The notes: generated from the sequence alone by a model not told the origin. A stretch of DNA of 64,000 nt from Flavobacteriaceae bacterium LSUCC0859 (GCA_022239325.1 JAKOGP010000003.1:186001-250000), one strand, 5' to 3'. Shown: positions 45,548 through 56,332, counted from the first letter of the stretch. Numbers and translations: made by a program.

Positions 45548-46822
45548 ATGAAAAAATTATTCTTTGCTACTGCATTGCTGTTTACAGCATGCTTACAAGC
45601 ACAAATGCAGCTTCCAGAAAGTACTTACACTAACATAGAAGAACAAGTAATCGCCTGGCGTCACGACATCCATCAAAATCCAGAACTTTCAAATAGAGAG
45701 TTTAAAACGGCGGCTAAGATTGCTGCCCATTTGAAGAGTTTAGGAATTGAAATACAAACTGGCGTGGCTAAAACCGGTGTTGTAGGGCTTCTCAAGGGAG
45801 ATTTACCTGGTAAGGTAGTTGCCCTTCGGGCAGACATTGACGCTCTCCCTGTAACAGAGCGCAATGATCTTCCCTTTAAGTCTACCGTAAAAGGGACTTT
45901 TATGGGAGAGGAAGTGGGCGTTATGCACGCCTGTGGTCACGACACCCACACTGCCATTCTTATGGGTGTGGCAAGTGTTTTAAGTCAGAATAAGGATAAA
46001 ATTAAAGGAACTGTAAAGTTCATTTTCCAACCCGCAGAAGAAGGAGCACCTCCAGGAGAAGAGGGCGGTGCCTCCTTAATGATAGAAGAAGGAGTTTTAG
46101 AAAACCCAAAAGTAGACGCCATTTTTGGACTGCATATAAACTCCGTTCTTCCGGTGGGAATGATTGGTTACAAACCCCTAGGGGCTATGGCAGCTTCTGA
46201 CCGTTTTGTTATAAAAGTTCAGGGTAAGCAGACCCACGGTTCGCAACCATGGGGAGGTGTAGACCCCATTTTAATTTCTGCAAAAATTATAGATGGTTTG
46301 CAAACCCTTATCAGTAGAGAATCTGAGCTTACCAATGAGGCTGCTGTAATTACTGTAGGAAAAATCACAGCCGGGGTAAGATTTAACATCATTCCAGAAA
46401 GTGCAGAGTTAATAGGTACCATAAGAACTTTAGACTATAAGATGAGAGATCATATTGGGGCTAGAATGAAAGAGATGGTGGCAGACATTGCTAAAGCTTA
46501 CAGAGGTTCTGCTACAGTAGAAATTGACAATGGTGCCGCAATTACTTACAACGACGCCAATCTAGTAGACCAAATGCTACCTACCCTTAAAAAAACTGCT
46601 GGTCCAGACCAGGTCATGCTTATGAAAGCCATTACAGGTGCAGAAGATTTCTCTTTTTTCCAGGAAAAAGTGCCAGGTTTTTATTTCTTCTTAGGAGGTA
46701 ATACACCTGGCAACACAGAGGCCTTCCCCCACCATACCCCTGATTTCAAAATAGACGACGCCGGAATGCTACTGGGCGTACGAACCCTTTCAGAAATGGC
46801 ACTAGATTATTTGAGTGAGTAA
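45548..46822 (+). CDS. Secreted M20-family amidohydrolase/peptidase
   Basis: 424 residues from ATG 45548 (MKKLFFATALLFTACLQAQ, signal peptide with likely cleavage after QAQ); an in-frame ATG at 45521 would add nine polar residues and is also possible. The metal and catalytic residues of the M20D group are present: HACGHDTHTA (about 128-137), the Glu pair in QPAEEG (about 161-166), and HHTP near the end. Members hydrolyse N-acyl amino acids, indole conjugates or hippurate. Periplasmic location follows from the signal. A strong terminator follows. Confidence 0.9.
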   Translation: MKKLFFATALLFTACLQAQMQLPESTYTNIEEQVIAWRHDIHQNPELSNREFKTAAKIAAHLKSLGIEIQTGVAKTGVVGLLKGDLPGKVVALRADIDALPVTERNDLPFKSTVKGTFMGEEVGVMHACGHDTHTAILMGVASVLSQNKDKIKGTVKFIFQPAEEGAPPGEEGGASLMIEEGVLENPKVDAIFGLHINSVLPVGMIGYKPLGAMAASDRFVIKVQGKQTHGSQPWGGVDPILISAKIIDGLQTLISRESELTNEAAVITVGKITAGVRFNIIPESAELIGTIRTLDYKMRDHIGARMKEMVADIAKAYRGSATVEIDNGAAITYNDANLVDQMLPTLKKTAGPDQVMLMKAITGAEDFSFFQEKVPGFYFFLGGNTPGNTEAFPHHTPDFKIDDAGMLLGVRTLSEMALDYLSE

Positions 46823-46858
46823 TCTATTAGGTTTATCCAACTAGAAATTATCAGTTAC

Positions 46859-46892
46859 AAAAGAAGGCCAAACAAATGTTTGGCCTTCTTTT
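46859..46892. terminator. Intrinsic terminator between M20 and patatin genes
   Basis: AAAAGAAGGCCAAACA (46859-46874) and its exact complement (46877-46892) leave a two-base centre; the 16-bp stem ends in TTCTTTT on the plus strand and has an equal T-run on the minus strand, so it serves both converging genes. Confidence 0.92.
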
Positions 46893-46909
46893 ATGAAATA
46901 GGTTTCCAA

Positions 46910-47833
46910 TTAATACGCCACCTTGGGTTGTGGCAAAGGTGTAGAGCGACTCTCGTACTTTAGTTTGGCATAGTCAAAGCCTTGCTGCCACCACTGTGTC
47001 ATTTCTTTCTTATTAAAGACCAGAGAGTTTTCTGTGAGTTTAGAAGGAGTGTAAAACAAATTTAGTTGCACTCCATTATGCTTGGCTGCTATAATGCCCT
47101 CAGAAATGTTGTGATATTCAATTTGGTCTAATACAAAACCAAAAATACTGATCATGAGGGAAAAGGGATTTTTACCCAAGACCTTATTATGCTCCATATT
47201 TTCGGACTCTAAAATAATGACATCTACTTCTTTAGCGCCACGTCTAATAGCCTCTCTAATGGGTACTACAGATCCCAGACCTCCATCTCCATATTCGTAT
47301 CCGTTTTTAGTTACTAGTGACATAAATGGAATGTAATTACAAGACATCCAAATCCAGTCTACAAAAGAAGCATAGTCGTAATCTCTAAAAGATTTGTATT
47401 CCATTCTGTTTTTAGAAAGATTAGATACAGAAACCACCACTTCTTTATCGGTCTTCAAAAGCATTTCAAAAGAAGCCCGGCTAAAATTCTTAGCTATGGT
47501 TTTTCTCAAGTTTTGGCTTTCTCCAAAGGTGCGCTTGCGTTTTAAAAATTGAAAAAGAGTGGTGAGGTAATTAATGGTAACATAAGTTCGCTCTCCCTTT
47601 TTACGAACCACAAATGGGTTTACATTAAAAATACTACGCTGGTTTACGTGGGTGTAGGCATAGTGAAGCTGTTCAATATGATTGAGTGCTAAATGAGGAA
47701 TGAGGAGACTTCCCGTAGAAGTGCCAACAAAAATATCGTAATCCCTCCCCTGCTCTCTCATGAGGTATTCAGCAACACCGCCCGCAAAGGCTCCTTTGCT
47801 ACCCCCTCCTGAAATCACCAATGCTTTCTTCAT
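46910..47833 (-). CDS. Patatin-like phospholipase
   Basis: 307 residues from ATG 47833; a GTG three codons upstream is less likely. The oxyanion-hole block SGGGSKGAF (8-16), the nucleophile elbow GTSTG (Ser39) and the catalytic Asp in YGDGGLGS (near residue 185) complete the Ser-Asp dyad of patatins. It has no signal peptide and should be cytoplasmic or peripheral, releasing fatty acids from phospholipids. No effector or immunity neighbour is present; it stands between a terminator and recG, diverging from recG over 109 bp. Confidence 0.9.
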   Translation of the reverse strand: MKKALVISGGGSKGAFAGGVAEYLMREQGRDYDIFVGTSTGSLLIPHLALNHIEQLHYAYTHVNQRSIFNVNPFVVRKKGERTYVTINYLTTLFQFLKRKRTFGESQNLRKTIAKNFSRASFEMLLKTDKEVVVSVSNLSKNRMEYKSFRDYDYASFVDWIWMSCNYIPFMSLVTKNGYEYGDGGLGSVVPIREAIRRGAKEVDVIILESENMEHNKVLGKNPFSLMISIFGFVLDQIEYHNISEGIIAAKHNGVQLNLFYTPSKLTENSLVFNKKEMTQWWQQGFDYAKLKYESRSTPLPQPKVAY

Positions 47834-47930
47834 AAAGTACACTATTTAATTCTTCCATAAAAGTAATTAAATAGGCTCATATGCGTCTTAGATCTTAAGA
47901 GAAAGTCTTGGAAAAACGTGGCTTTAAAAG

Positions 47931-47938
47931 TACATTTA
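47931..47938 (+). promoter_or_regulatory. Possible -7 box of recG (near-leaderless)
   Basis: TACATTTA, seven of eight against TAnnTTTG, ends only four bases before the recG ATG at 47943. If used, the mRNA would start at or near the AUG. Confidence 0.35.
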
Positions 47939-47942
47939 TGGC

Positions 47943-50048
47943 ATGAATCCTCACTTTTTACAAACACCATTGGATTATTTAAAAGGAATTGGCCCAAGTA
48001 GGGCTAAATTGCTATCTAGCCAATTGGGCTTAAAAACCTATCAGGATTTATTGCATTTTTTTCCTAATCGCTATGTAGATCGCAGTAAATTTTACAAGAT
48101 AGCAAGCCTACAAAGTACGGAAGCAGAGGTTCAAATCATTGGAAAAATTACTCAAATTCAAAAATTAGGACACCAAAAAGGGAACAGGCTTGTAGCTACT
48201 TTTGAAGACGAGTCTGGCCGTATGGAACTGGTGTGGTTTAGAGGGATAAAATACATAGAAGAACATCTAAAACTCAGAACCCCATATGTGGTTTTTGGCA
48301 AACTCACCTCTTACGCAGGCACCTATTCCATGCCCCATCCAGATATGGAACTCTTGTCTACCTATGAGCAAAGCAGCCATGCAGGGCTTCAGGCTATTTA
48401 CCCAAGCACAGAGCGCCTCTCCAAAGCCAATTTAGGAAACCGCTTTATGATGAGGTGCATGCAGCAGTTATTTTCCGAGTGTGGGAGTTCCTTTAGCGAA
48501 ACCTTATCTAAAGAAATTTTAGAGCATTTAAAACTATTAGACCGCTCCATTGCACTGTATCACATCCATTTTCCAAAAGATACTCAAATGCTTGCTAGGG
48601 CTTCTGCTAGACTTAAATTTGAAGAGTTATTTTTCATTCAGCTACAATTGGTAAGGAAAAATATACTTCGAAAAAAGAAAATTAAAGGGTTGCCCTTCCA
48701 TGCCTTAGGAAATTATTTTAATAATTTTTACTCCAACCACCTCCCCTTTGAACTCACAAATGCACAAAAACGTGTGATAAAAGAAATTAGAGCAGACGTG
48801 GGTAGCAACGCACAAATGAACAGATTGCTACAAGGAGATGTGGGTTCAGGGAAAACTATTGTAGCCGTAATGGCCATTCTCATGGCCATAGATAACGGAT
48901 ACCAAGCCTGCCTAATGGCCCCTACAGAAATATTGGCCCAACAACATTTTCAGGGCGTTTCAGAACTACTAAGACCATTAGGGTTGCGGGTAGAAATACT
49001 AACAGGTTCTGTGAAAAAGTCCGCTAGAAAACCATTGTTAGATTCATTAAAAGAAGGAGACATTCAGGTACTTATTGGCACCCACGCCTTAATAGAGGAC
49101 CCAGTAATTTATAAAAATTTAGGTCTTGCCATTATAGACGAACAACACAGATTTGGTGTGGCCCAGCGCGCCAAGTTATGGCATAAAAATGCCCTACCGC
49201 CCCACATTTTAGTGATGACAGCTACGCCCATACCCAGAACTCTAGCGATGAGCGTGTACGGAGATTTGGATCTATCTGTGATAGATGAGTTACCTCCAGG
49301 AAGAAAAGCTATTAAAACGGTTTGGCGGTCAGACCAAAACAGACTCAAAGTTTTTGGATTTTTAAAAGATGAGATAGCCAAAGGGAGGCAAATTTATGTG
49401 GTATACCCACTTATAAATGAGTCTGAAGCCCTTGACTACAAAGATCTCATGGACGGCTATGAAAGTATTAGCAGGGAGTTTCCCATGCCTCAATATCAGG
49501 TTTCCATTGTGCACGGTCAGATGAAAGCAGACGCCAAAGCCTACGAAATGGAACGTTTTGTAAAAGGAGAAACACAAATTATGGTTGCTACTACAGTTAT
49601 AGAGGTGGGTGTAAATGTACCTAATGCTTCTGTGATGCTCATAGAAAGTGCAGAGCGCTTTGGGCTTTCTCAACTGCACCAACTAAGAGGCCGAGTGGGA
49701 AGAGGTGCAGACCAAAGCTTTTGTATCTTATTGTCTGGAAATAAAGTATCCAAAGAAGGAAAGACCAGATTAGAAACTATGGTAGCTACCTCAGATGGAT
49801 TTGAAATTGCAGAGGTGGATTTAAAATTAAGAGGTCCTGGAGATCTAATGGGCACCCAACAGAGCGGCGTATTACAGCTAAAAATTGCAGATATTCTAAG
49901 AGATGGAGATTTGCTACAAAAAGCGAGAGAAATTGCCATAAATCTCATAAAATCAGACCCTGAGCTTAGTAAAACAAATAACAAACCCATTTTGGCAGCC
50001 TATTTGTCTTTGGTAAAACATAAAAATATTTGGAATTACATTAGTTGA
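47943..50048 (+). CDS. recG: ATP-dependent DNA helicase RecG
   Basis: 701 residues, full length. The N-terminal wedge/OB domain (about 60-160) that splits forks begins with the conserved LKGIGPSRAKLL. Helicase motifs: Walker A QGDVGSGKT (about 297-305), DEQHRFG (about 399-405), TATPIPRTLA (about 422-431), and in the second RecA domain ATTVIEVGVN and QLRGRVGRG. The C-terminal TRG-like motif region ends in a short tail. RecG regresses stalled forks and processes recombination branches. It is transcribed alone between patatin and leuC. Confidence 0.96.
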   Translation: MNPHFLQTPLDYLKGIGPSRAKLLSSQLGLKTYQDLLHFFPNRYVDRSKFYKIASLQSTEAEVQIIGKITQIQKLGHQKGNRLVATFEDESGRMELVWFRGIKYIEEHLKLRTPYVVFGKLTSYAGTYSMPHPDMELLSTYEQSSHAGLQAIYPSTERLSKANLGNRFMMRCMQQLFSECGSSFSETLSKEILEHLKLLDRSIALYHIHFPKDTQMLARASARLKFEELFFIQLQLVRKNILRKKKIKGLPFHALGNYFNNFYSNHLPFELTNAQKRVIKEIRADVGSNAQMNRLLQGDVGSGKTIVAVMAILMAIDNGYQACLMAPTEILAQQHFQGVSELLRPLGLRVEILTGSVKKSARKPLLDSLKEGDIQVLIGTHALIEDPVIYKNLGLAIIDEQHRFGVAQRAKLWHKNALPPHILVMTATPIPRTLAMSVYGDLDLSVIDELPPGRKAIKTVWRSDQNRLKVFGFLKDEIAKGRQIYVVYPLINESEALDYKDLMDGYESISREFPMPQYQVSIVHGQMKADAKAYEMERFVKGETQIMVATTVIEVGVNVPNASVMLIESAERFGLSQLHQLRGRVGRGADQSFCILLSGNKVSKEGKTRLETMVATSDGFEIAEVDLKLRGPGDLMGTQQSGVLQLKIADILRDGDLLQKAREIAINLIKSDPELSKTNNKPILAAYLSLVKHKNIWNYIS

Positions 50049-50156
50049 ACATCGTAATTCTAATGCAATGGCCATGTCTGTAAGGTTTATTTTTTCTTTA
50101 TTTTTACTCTTTAAAATAAAAATGAAAGGGACTTCCCTTTTCCAAATATTTAATAC

Positions 50157-51554
50157 ATGAAAAAAACCCTTTTTGACAAAGTTTGGGACTCACATATTGT
50201 TAAAAGTATAGAAAATGGCCCAGATGTTCTTTTTATAGACAGGCATATGGTCCATGAGGTAACTAGCCCAGTAGCTTTCTTGGGATTAAAAAACAGAGGT
50301 ATTAAGGTTTTATACCCCGAGCGAACCTTCGCTACAGCAGATCACAACACCCCAACGATCAATCAGCATTTACCAGTTAGCGACCCTTTGTCTGCCAACC
50401 AACTTAAAGCCTTAGAAGAAAATGCGGCAGCGCATGGCATTTCCTATTGGGGCTTAGGACATGAAAAGAATGGTATAGTTCATGTAGTGGGTCCAGAATA
50501 TGGGATTACCCAACCTGGAGCTACTATTGTATGTGGAGACTCTCACACCTCTACCCATGGTGCTTTTGGAGCAATTGCATTTGGAATAGGCACCTCTGAA
50601 GTAGAAATGGTGCTCTCTACCCAGTGTATTATGCAGCCCAAGGCCAAGAAAATGAGAATAAATGTAACAGGGAGCTTACAAAAAGGTGTAACTCCTAAGG
50701 ATGTTGCCTTATATATAATTTCACAACTTTCCACCTCAGGAGCTACTGGTTATTTTGTGGAATATGCTGGAAATGTATTCTCTGAGATGAGCATGGAAGG
50801 GCGTATGACAGTTTGTAACCTCAGTATAGAAATGGGAGCTAGAGGAGGAATGATGGCTCCAGACCAAAAGACATTTGATTATATTAGAGGCAGAGAATTT
50901 ACACCAACTGGTGCTTCTTGGGACAAGGCCATGAAATATTGGGAAACACTACACACAGACCAGGGTGCCGTTTTTGACAAAGAGTACCATTTTGACGGTT
51001 CTCAAATAGAACCCATGATTACTTATGGCACCAACCCAGGAATGGGCATGGGAATTTCAAAAGACATTCCTCTAGCCAAAGATCTGGAAGGTGGCGTAAC
51101 CACCTACCAGAAATCCCTTGCTTATATGGACTATAATGAAGGAGATAGCATGCTTGGAAAAACCATAGACTATGTCTTTCTAGGGAGCTGTACCAATGGT
51201 AGAATAGAAGATTTTAGAGCTTTTACAGAATTAGTGAAAGGGAAGAAAAAGGCAGATCATGTAACTGCATGGTTGGTTCCAGGATCGCATCAGGTAGAAA
51301 AAGCTATAAAAGAAGAGGGCTTATTAGACATCTTACACGAGGCTGGTTTTGTGCTGAGAGAACCGGGTTGTTCTGCTTGCTTGGCCATGAACGACGACAA
51401 AGTACCCGCAGGAAAATATGCCGTAAGCACCTCCAATAGAAATTTTGAGGGCAGACAAGGACCGGGTTCTAGAACCCTTCTAGCAAGCCCTTTGGTAGCC
51501 GCAGCAGCAGCTATTACAGGAAAAGTAACTGACCCAAGAACCCTATTATCTTAA
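50157..51554 (+). CDS. leuC: 3-isopropylmalate dehydratase large subunit
   Basis: 465 residues. It isomerises 2- to 3-isopropylmalate with LeuD. The 4Fe-4S ligands are the Cys in GSCTNGR (about 345) and the two in [10 protein letters not shown] (about 403-409); [12 protein letters not shown] (about 130-141) and the start [11 protein letters not shown] match the bacterial form. First gene of the plus-strand leu unit, 9 bp before leuD. Upstream 50049-50156 holds no clear leader peptide and no perfect promoter box, so how it is controlled is not visible. Confidence 0.97.
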   Translation: MKKTLFDKVWDSHIVKSIENGPDVLFIDRHMVHEVTSPVAFLGLKNRGIKVLYPERTFATADHNTPTINQHLPVSDPLSANQLKALEENAAAHGISYWGLGHEKNGIVHVVGPEYGITQPGATIVCGDSHTSTHGAFGAIAFGIGTSEVEMVLSTQCIMQPKAKKMRINVTGSLQKGVTPKDVALYIISQLSTSGATGYFVEYAGNVFSEMSMEGRMTVCNLSIEMGARGGMMAPDQKTFDYIRGREFTPTGASWDKAMKYWETLHTDQGAVFDKEYHFDGSQIEPMITYGTNPGMGMGISKDIPLAKDLEGGVTTYQKSLAYMDYNEGDSMLGKTIDYVFLGSCTNGRIEDFRAFTELVKGKKKADHVTAWLVPGSHQVEKAIKEEGLLDILHEAGFVLREPGCSACLAMNDDKVPAGKYAVSTSNRNFEGRQGPGSRTLLASPLVAAAAAITGKVTDPRTLLS

Positions 51555-51563
51555 AAAATTACC

Positions 51564-52160
51564 ATGGCATACGATAAATTTACCACCTTAGTTTCTTCTG
51601 CAGTTCCTTTACCTATAGAGAACATAGACACAGACCAAATTATACCAGCTAGATTTCTCAAGGCTACCGAAAGAGTAGGTTTTGGAGATAATCTTTTTAG
51701 AGACTGGAGATACCACCCAGACCACACTCCAAAAAAGGAGTTTGTTTTAAACAATCCCACTTATAGCGGGAAAATACTACTTGGAGGTAAAAACTTTGGT
51801 TCAGGCTCTTCTCGTGAACACGCTGCTTGGGCCGTTTATGACTATGGCTTTAGAGCCGTTGTTTCTAGCTTTTTTGCAGATATTTTTAAAAATAATTGTT
51901 TGAACATTGGAGTACTCCCTGTTCAGGTAAGCCCTGCCTTTTTAGAAACCCTTATGGAGGCCACCTTTGCAAATCCAAAAGAAGAAATTGTCATTGATCT
52001 TCCGGCTCAGACCATTAGCTTAAAAAGCAGTGGTGCATCTGAGTCCTTTGAAATTAATCACTACAAAAAAGAGAATATGCTTAATGGATTTGACGACATT
52101 GACTATCTCATGAATTTAAAAAATACCATTACCGAGTTTGCAGAGAAAAGCCCACTTTAA
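51564..52160 (+). CDS. leuD: 3-isopropylmalate dehydratase small subunit
   Basis: 198 residues. The swivelling small subunit of isopropylmalate isomerase, recognised by NIDTDQIIPARFL (about 19-31), the substrate-binding GSGSSREHA (about 77-85) and VVSSFFADIF following. The sequence is complete from MAYDKFT to the end. It starts 9 bp after leuC and is followed 30 bp on by the LeuA-like gene; stoichiometric expression with leuC is expected. Confidence 0.97.
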   Translation: MAYDKFTTLVSSAVPLPIENIDTDQIIPARFLKATERVGFGDNLFRDWRYHPDHTPKKEFVLNNPTYSGKILLGGKNFGSGSSREHAAWAVYDYGFRAVVSSFFADIFKNNCLNIGVLPVQVSPAFLETLMEATFANPKEEIVIDLPAQTISLKSSGASESFEINHYKKENMLNGFDDIDYLMNLKNTITEFAEKSPL

Positions 52161-52190
52161 AGCAAACAAATAAGTAAGTCCAAAAGTATT

Positions 52191-53714
52191 ATGGCCACAA
52201 ATAAAAGACTAATAGAGATCATGGACACTACCCTTAGAGATGGGGAGCAAACCTCTAGTGTGTCTTTTTCTGCCTCTGAAAAGCTTAGCCTGGCTCAATT
52301 GCTTTTAGAGGAGTTAAAAGTAGACCGCATTGAGGTGGCTTCTGCCAGGGTCTCCGAGGGAGAGTTCAAGGCAGTTAAAAACATCATAGATTGGGCCAAG
52401 ACCAAGGGATACGAGAAGCGCATTGAGGTACTTACCTTTGTAGATAGCGGACTTTCTTTAGATTGGATGTCTCAGACAGGCGCAAGGGTGCAAAATTTGC
52501 TCACTAAAGGCTCTTTAAACCACCTGACACATCAACTCAAAAAAACACCAAAAGAACACTTTTCAGACATTGCGTTTACCATACAGCAGGCACAGGATAG
52601 AGGTATAGAAACCAATGTGTATTTGGAGGATTGGAGCAACGGCATGCGCAATGAGCCTAGTTACGTATTTCAGTATTTAGATTTTATAGTTACCCAACCC
52701 ATAAAGAGGGTGCTGTTACCAGACACCTTAGGGATACTTACCCATACGGAAACCTTTACCTACCTCTCAGAAATTGTACATAAATACCCTACTATTCATT
52801 TTGATTTTCATGGCCATAATGACTATGATCTGAGTGTAGCCAATGTAATGGAGGCGGTTAAGGCGGGCGTAAAAGGCCTACACCTCACGGTGAATGGTAT
52901 GGGCGAACGGGCTGGAAATGCACCATTGGCCAGTGTAGTAGCCGTTATTAACGACTTTTTACCAGAGTACAGAGTAAATGTATCCGAAACCTCTCTGTAT
53001 AAAGTAAGTAAGCTTGTTTCTACCTTTACTGGTTTTGGTATTCCAGCTAACAAGCCTATAGTTGGAGAAAATGTTTTCACGCAAACTGCTGGTATACACG
53101 CAGATGGAGATAGCAAAAACAACCTTTACTTTAATGATCTTCTCCCTGAAAGATTTGGCAGAAAAAGAAAATATGCCTTAGGTAAAACCTCCGGGAAAGC
53201 CAATATTTTTAAAAATTTACAAGAATTAGGCCTCACGCTCAATCCTGACGAACTCAAAAGGGTCACCAACCGTATTATTGAACTGGGAGACAAAAAAGAA
53301 AAAGTAACCAAAGAAGACCTCCCTTTTATTATTTCAGATGTATTAGATTCAGGAAAGTACGTTAACAAGGTTAAAATTGAGTCTTATGTACTTACTCACG
53401 CCAAAGGCTTACAGCCTACAGCTACTGTTTCTCTGAGTATGAAGGATCAAAAATTTGAAGCGCACGCCAGTGGAGACGGTCAATTTGACGCCTTTATGAG
53501 TGCCTTGAAAATCATTTATAAGAAACAGGAACAGTCTCTGGCAGTACTTACGGATTACGCGGTGAGAATCCCGCCAGGGAGTACTTCAGACGCCCTTTGT
53601 GAAACCATAATTAGCTGGGAATACCAAGGAAAAGAATTTACAAGTAGGGGCTTAGACTCAGACCAAACTGTGTCTGCTATAAAAGCCACTGAAAAAATGC
53701 TCAATATTATATAA
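52191..53714 (+). CDS. 2-isopropylmalate synthase-like (LeuA/CimA family)
   Basis: 507 residues. The HMGL-like TIM barrel (about 1-280) has MDTTLRDGEQTSSV at the start, where Arg and Asp bind substrate and metal, and the metal pair HGHND (about 206-210); GERAGNAPL follows. Residues about 290-390 form a linker, and 400-507 an allosteric LeuA_dimer domain. It condenses acetyl-CoA with 2-oxoisovalerate (leucine) or pyruvate (citramalate, isoleucine). Its place in leuCD-x-leuB supports leucine synthesis, but the divergent N-terminus (TSSVSFSASEKLSLAQ) fits the type-2 group whose members are hard to assign. leuB starts 2 bp after its stop. Confidence 0.85.
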   Translation: MATNKRLIEIMDTTLRDGEQTSSVSFSASEKLSLAQLLLEELKVDRIEVASARVSEGEFKAVKNIIDWAKTKGYEKRIEVLTFVDSGLSLDWMSQTGARVQNLLTKGSLNHLTHQLKKTPKEHFSDIAFTIQQAQDRGIETNVYLEDWSNGMRNEPSYVFQYLDFIVTQPIKRVLLPDTLGILTHTETFTYLSEIVHKYPTIHFDFHGHNDYDLSVANVMEAVKAGVKGLHLTVNGMGERAGNAPLASVVAVINDFLPEYRVNVSETSLYKVSKLVSTFTGFGIPANKPIVGENVFTQTAGIHADGDSKNNLYFNDLLPERFGRKRKYALGKTSGKANIFKNLQELGLTLNPDELKRVTNRIIELGDKKEKVTKEDLPFIISDVLDSGKYVNKVKIESYVLTHAKGLQPTATVSLSMKDQKFEAHASGDGQFDAFMSALKIIYKKQEQSLAVLTDYAVRIPPGSTSDALCETIISWEYQGKEFTSRGLDSDQTVSAIKATEKMLNII

Positions 53715-53716
53715 TT

Positions 53717-54787
53717 ATGAAACTAACCATTGCCCTATTGGCCGGAGACGGTATAGGACCCGAAGTGATTGACCAGGCCGTGAAGGTCTCTAACGCCATT
53801 GCCACTAAGTTCAATCATCAAATAGACTGGAAACCAGCCTTAACAGGTGCAGCTGCCATAGACGCTCTTGGAGATCCTTATCCAGAAGAAACTCATGCCA
53901 TTTGCCTGGCGGCCGATGCCGTACTTTTCGGTGCCATTGGAGATCCAAAATACGACAACAACCCATCTGCTACCGTAAGGCCAGAACAAGGTCTTCTAAA
54001 AATGAGACAGCAATTAGGATTGTTTGCCAATGTGAGGCCTACCTTTACTTTTCCATCTTTAATAGAAAAGTCACCCCTAAAAAGAGAGCGTATAGAAGGA
54101 ACAGACCTTGTTTTTCTAAGAGAACTAACAGGAGGGATTTACTTTGGGGAAAGAGGAAGAAAAGACCAAGGAGAAACCGCATTTGACACCTGCACCTACA
54201 CTAGAGCAGAAGTGCAGCGTTTGGCTAAAAAAGGTTTTGAGATGGCCATGAGTCGCTCCAAAAAACTATGTTGTGTAGACAAAGCTAACGTTTTAGAAAC
54301 CTCTAGGTTGTGGAGAGAAACGGTTCAGGCTATGGAAAAGGAATATCCAGAGGTACAGGTTTCCTATGAGTTTGTAGACGCTGTAGCCATGAGATTGGTT
54401 CAATGGCCTAATGAATACGATGTACTTATTACTGAAAACTTATTTGGAGATATCCTTACAGATGAAGCCTCTGTTATATCTGGATCTATGGGACTCATGC
54501 CTTCTGCTTCTATTGGTGCAAAAACATCTCTTTTTGAGCCTATACACGGCTCCTACCCACAGGCTGCAGGGAAAGACATTGCCAACCCACTGGCTACTGT
54601 ACTCTCTGCTGCTATGATGTTTGAAGACGCTTTTGGACTCAAAGAAGAAGCGGCCCTAATTAGAAAGGTAGTTAACGACTCCTTGGCTGCAGGTTTTGTT
54701 ACGGAAGATTTAGCGGAGGGTGTGAGCCCAAAGAAAACATCGGCCGTAGGCGATTGGCTCGCAGAAAAAATTAGAGAGGCCTCATAG
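53717..54787 (+). CDS. leuB: 3-isopropylmalate dehydrogenase
   Basis: 356 residues. NAD-dependent oxidative decarboxylation of 3-isopropylmalate. Family residues: AGDGIGPEV (9-17), FGAIGDPKYD near residue 75, the substrate Arg/Tyr in RELTGGIYFGERG (about 135-147), the metal Asps in NLFGDILTDEAS (about 242-253) and the adenine-binding GSYPQAAGKDIANP (about 276-289). Last gene of the leu unit, followed by an intrinsic terminator shared with the convergent ilvC. Confidence 0.97.
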   Translation: MKLTIALLAGDGIGPEVIDQAVKVSNAIATKFNHQIDWKPALTGAAAIDALGDPYPEETHAICLAADAVLFGAIGDPKYDNNPSATVRPEQGLLKMRQQLGLFANVRPTFTFPSLIEKSPLKRERIEGTDLVFLRELTGGIYFGERGRKDQGETAFDTCTYTRAEVQRLAKKGFEMAMSRSKKLCCVDKANVLETSRLWRETVQAMEKEYPEVQVSYEFVDAVAMRLVQWPNEYDVLITENLFGDILTDEASVISGSMGLMPSASIGAKTSLFEPIHGSYPQAAGKDIANPLATVLSAAMMFEDAFGLKEEAALIRKVVNDSLAAGFVTEDLAEGVSPKKTSAVGDWLAEKIREAS

Positions 54788-54807
54788 GTTCACTTACATT
54801 TTAAAAA

Positions 54808-54841
54808 AAAAGGAGCCTATTTAAGGCTCCTTTTCTTTTTT
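54808..54841. terminator. Intrinsic terminator between leuB and ilvC
   Basis: AAAAGGAGCC (54808-54817), loop of seven, GGCTCCTTTT (54825-54834) followed by CTTTTTT. On the minus strand a run of Ts follows the mirrored hairpin as well, so both the leu and ilv units end here. Confidence 0.92.
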
Positions 54842-54856
54842 ACTAAAAAAACAGAG

Positions 54857-56332
54857 TTAAACAATAGGTTTCATGGCCTTCATAGACGCACGTAACCTAG
54901 TTCCCACCAACTCTACAGGATGGTTTCTTAAAGTAGCATTTATAGCTACTAATTTAGCATTAGATACCTTTGTGTCTTTTCCGGCTCCATAAGCGGTTCC
55001 GATCACATCTGTATCTATAGTTTTCATAAAGTCTGTCAATAACGGCTTACAGGCATGATCAAATAAATAACATCCGTATTCTGCCGTATCTGAAATTACT
55101 CTATTCATTTCAAAAAGTTTCTTTCTTGCGATTGTATTGGCAATAAGAGGTGTCTCATGTAAAGACTCATAATAAGCAGACTCTTCAATAATACCAGAGG
55201 CTGTCATGGCCTCAAAAGCGAGCTCTACACCTGCCCTAACCATGGCTACCATAAGCACGCCGTGGTCATAGAATTCCTGTTCAGAGATAGCAGCGTCACT
55301 AACAGCTGTTTTCTCAAAAGCGGTTTCTCCAGTAGCAGCACGCCACTCCAAAAGATTTTTGTCGTCATTGGCCCAGTCTTCCATCATGGTTTTGGAGAAA
55401 TGTCCACTCATAATGTCGTCCATATGCTTATTAAATAAGGGACGCATAATATCTTTGAGTTGCTCAGATAGTTCGAAAGCTTTTATTTTGGCTGGATTAG
55501 ACAAACGGTCCATCATATGGGTAATCCCTCCATATTTGAGCCCTTCCGTTATGGTTTCCCAACCGTATTGTATGAGTTTGGCAGCGTATCCTTTTTCTAT
55601 GCCTTTCTCTACCATCTTATCAAAACAAAGGATGGAGCCAGTTTGTAACAAACCGCACAAAATAGTCTGCTCTCCCATGAGGTCTGATTTTACCTCTGCA
55701 ACAAAAGAAGACTCTAAAACCCCTGCTCTATCCCCTCCAGTTGCAACAGCGTAAGCTTTAGCTTGTGCCAATCCATGCCCTTGAGGGTCATTTTCAGGAT
55801 GTACTGCTATGAGCGTTGGTACTCCAAAGCCTCTTTTGTACTCCTCTCTTACCTCAGAACCCGGGCATTTTGGAGCTACCATAATAACCGTCAGGTCTTT
55901 TCTAATTTGCATGCCTTCTTCTACTACGTTAAACCCATGGGAGTAGGAAAGAGTGGCTCCTTGTTTCATCATTGGCATAATGGTTGTAACCACAGCGGTG
56001 TGTTGTTTGTCTGGCGTTAGATTAATCACAACATCTGCACTTGGTATAAGAGCCTCAAAGGTGTCTACTGTAAAATTGTTTTCAGAAGCGTTCTTAAAAG
56101 AAGCTCTTTTTTCAGAAATAGCAGCTGCCCTCAGCGCATAAGAAATATCCAAACCTGAGTCTCTCATATTGAGTCCTTGGTTTAGTCCCTGTGCGCCACA
56201 GCCAACAATGACGATTTTTTTCCCTTTTAAGGCGGTCACTCCCTCTGAAAATTCAGCAGTTTCCATAAATCTACATTTCCCTAATTGAGTTAATTGTTCT
56301 CTGAGTGAAAGTGTGTTAAAATAATTTGCCAT
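54857..56332 (-). CDS. ilvC: Ketol-acid reductoisomerase, long class II form
   Basis: 491 residues, like E. coli IlvC and plant enzymes rather than the 330-residue class I form. The NADPH-binding [17 protein letters not shown] (about 44-60) lies in the Rossmann domain, with Arg residues shortly after for the phosphate; two knotted helical domains follow, and metal ligands lie in [11 protein letters not shown] (about 215-225) and [12 protein letters not shown] (about 385-396). It converts acetolactate and acetohydroxybutyrate to the dihydroxy acids. Last gene of the minus-strand ilv unit, 37 bp after ilvN. Confidence 0.97.
   Translation of the reverse strand: MANYFNTLSLREQLTQLGKCRFMETAEFSEGVTALKGKKIVIVGCGAQGLNQGLNMRDSGLDISYALRAAAISEKRASFKNASENNFTVDTFEALIPSADVVINLTPDKQHTAVVTTIMPMMKQGATLSYSHGFNVVEEGMQIRKDLTVIMVAPKCPGSEVREEYKRGFGVPTLIAVHPENDPQGHGLAQAKAYAVATGGDRAGVLESSFVAEVKSDLMGEQTILCGLLQTGSILCFDKMVEKGIEKGYAAKLIQYGWETITEGLKYGGITHMMDRLSNPAKIKAFELSEQLKDIMRPLFNKHMDDIMSGHFSKTMMEDWANDDKNLLEWRAATGETAFEKTAVSDAAISEQEFYDHGVLMVAMVRAGVELAFEAMTASGIIEESAYYESLHETPLIANTIARKKLFEMNRVISDTAEYGCYLFDHACKPLLTDFMKTIDTDVIGTAYGAGKDTKVSNAKLVAINATLRNHPVELVGTRLRASMKAMKPIV

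Noticed and set aside
46910-47833. CBASS-type patatin effector
   Set aside because: No cyclic-nucleotide synthase or accessory gene is adjacent; the gene stands alone between a terminator and recG.
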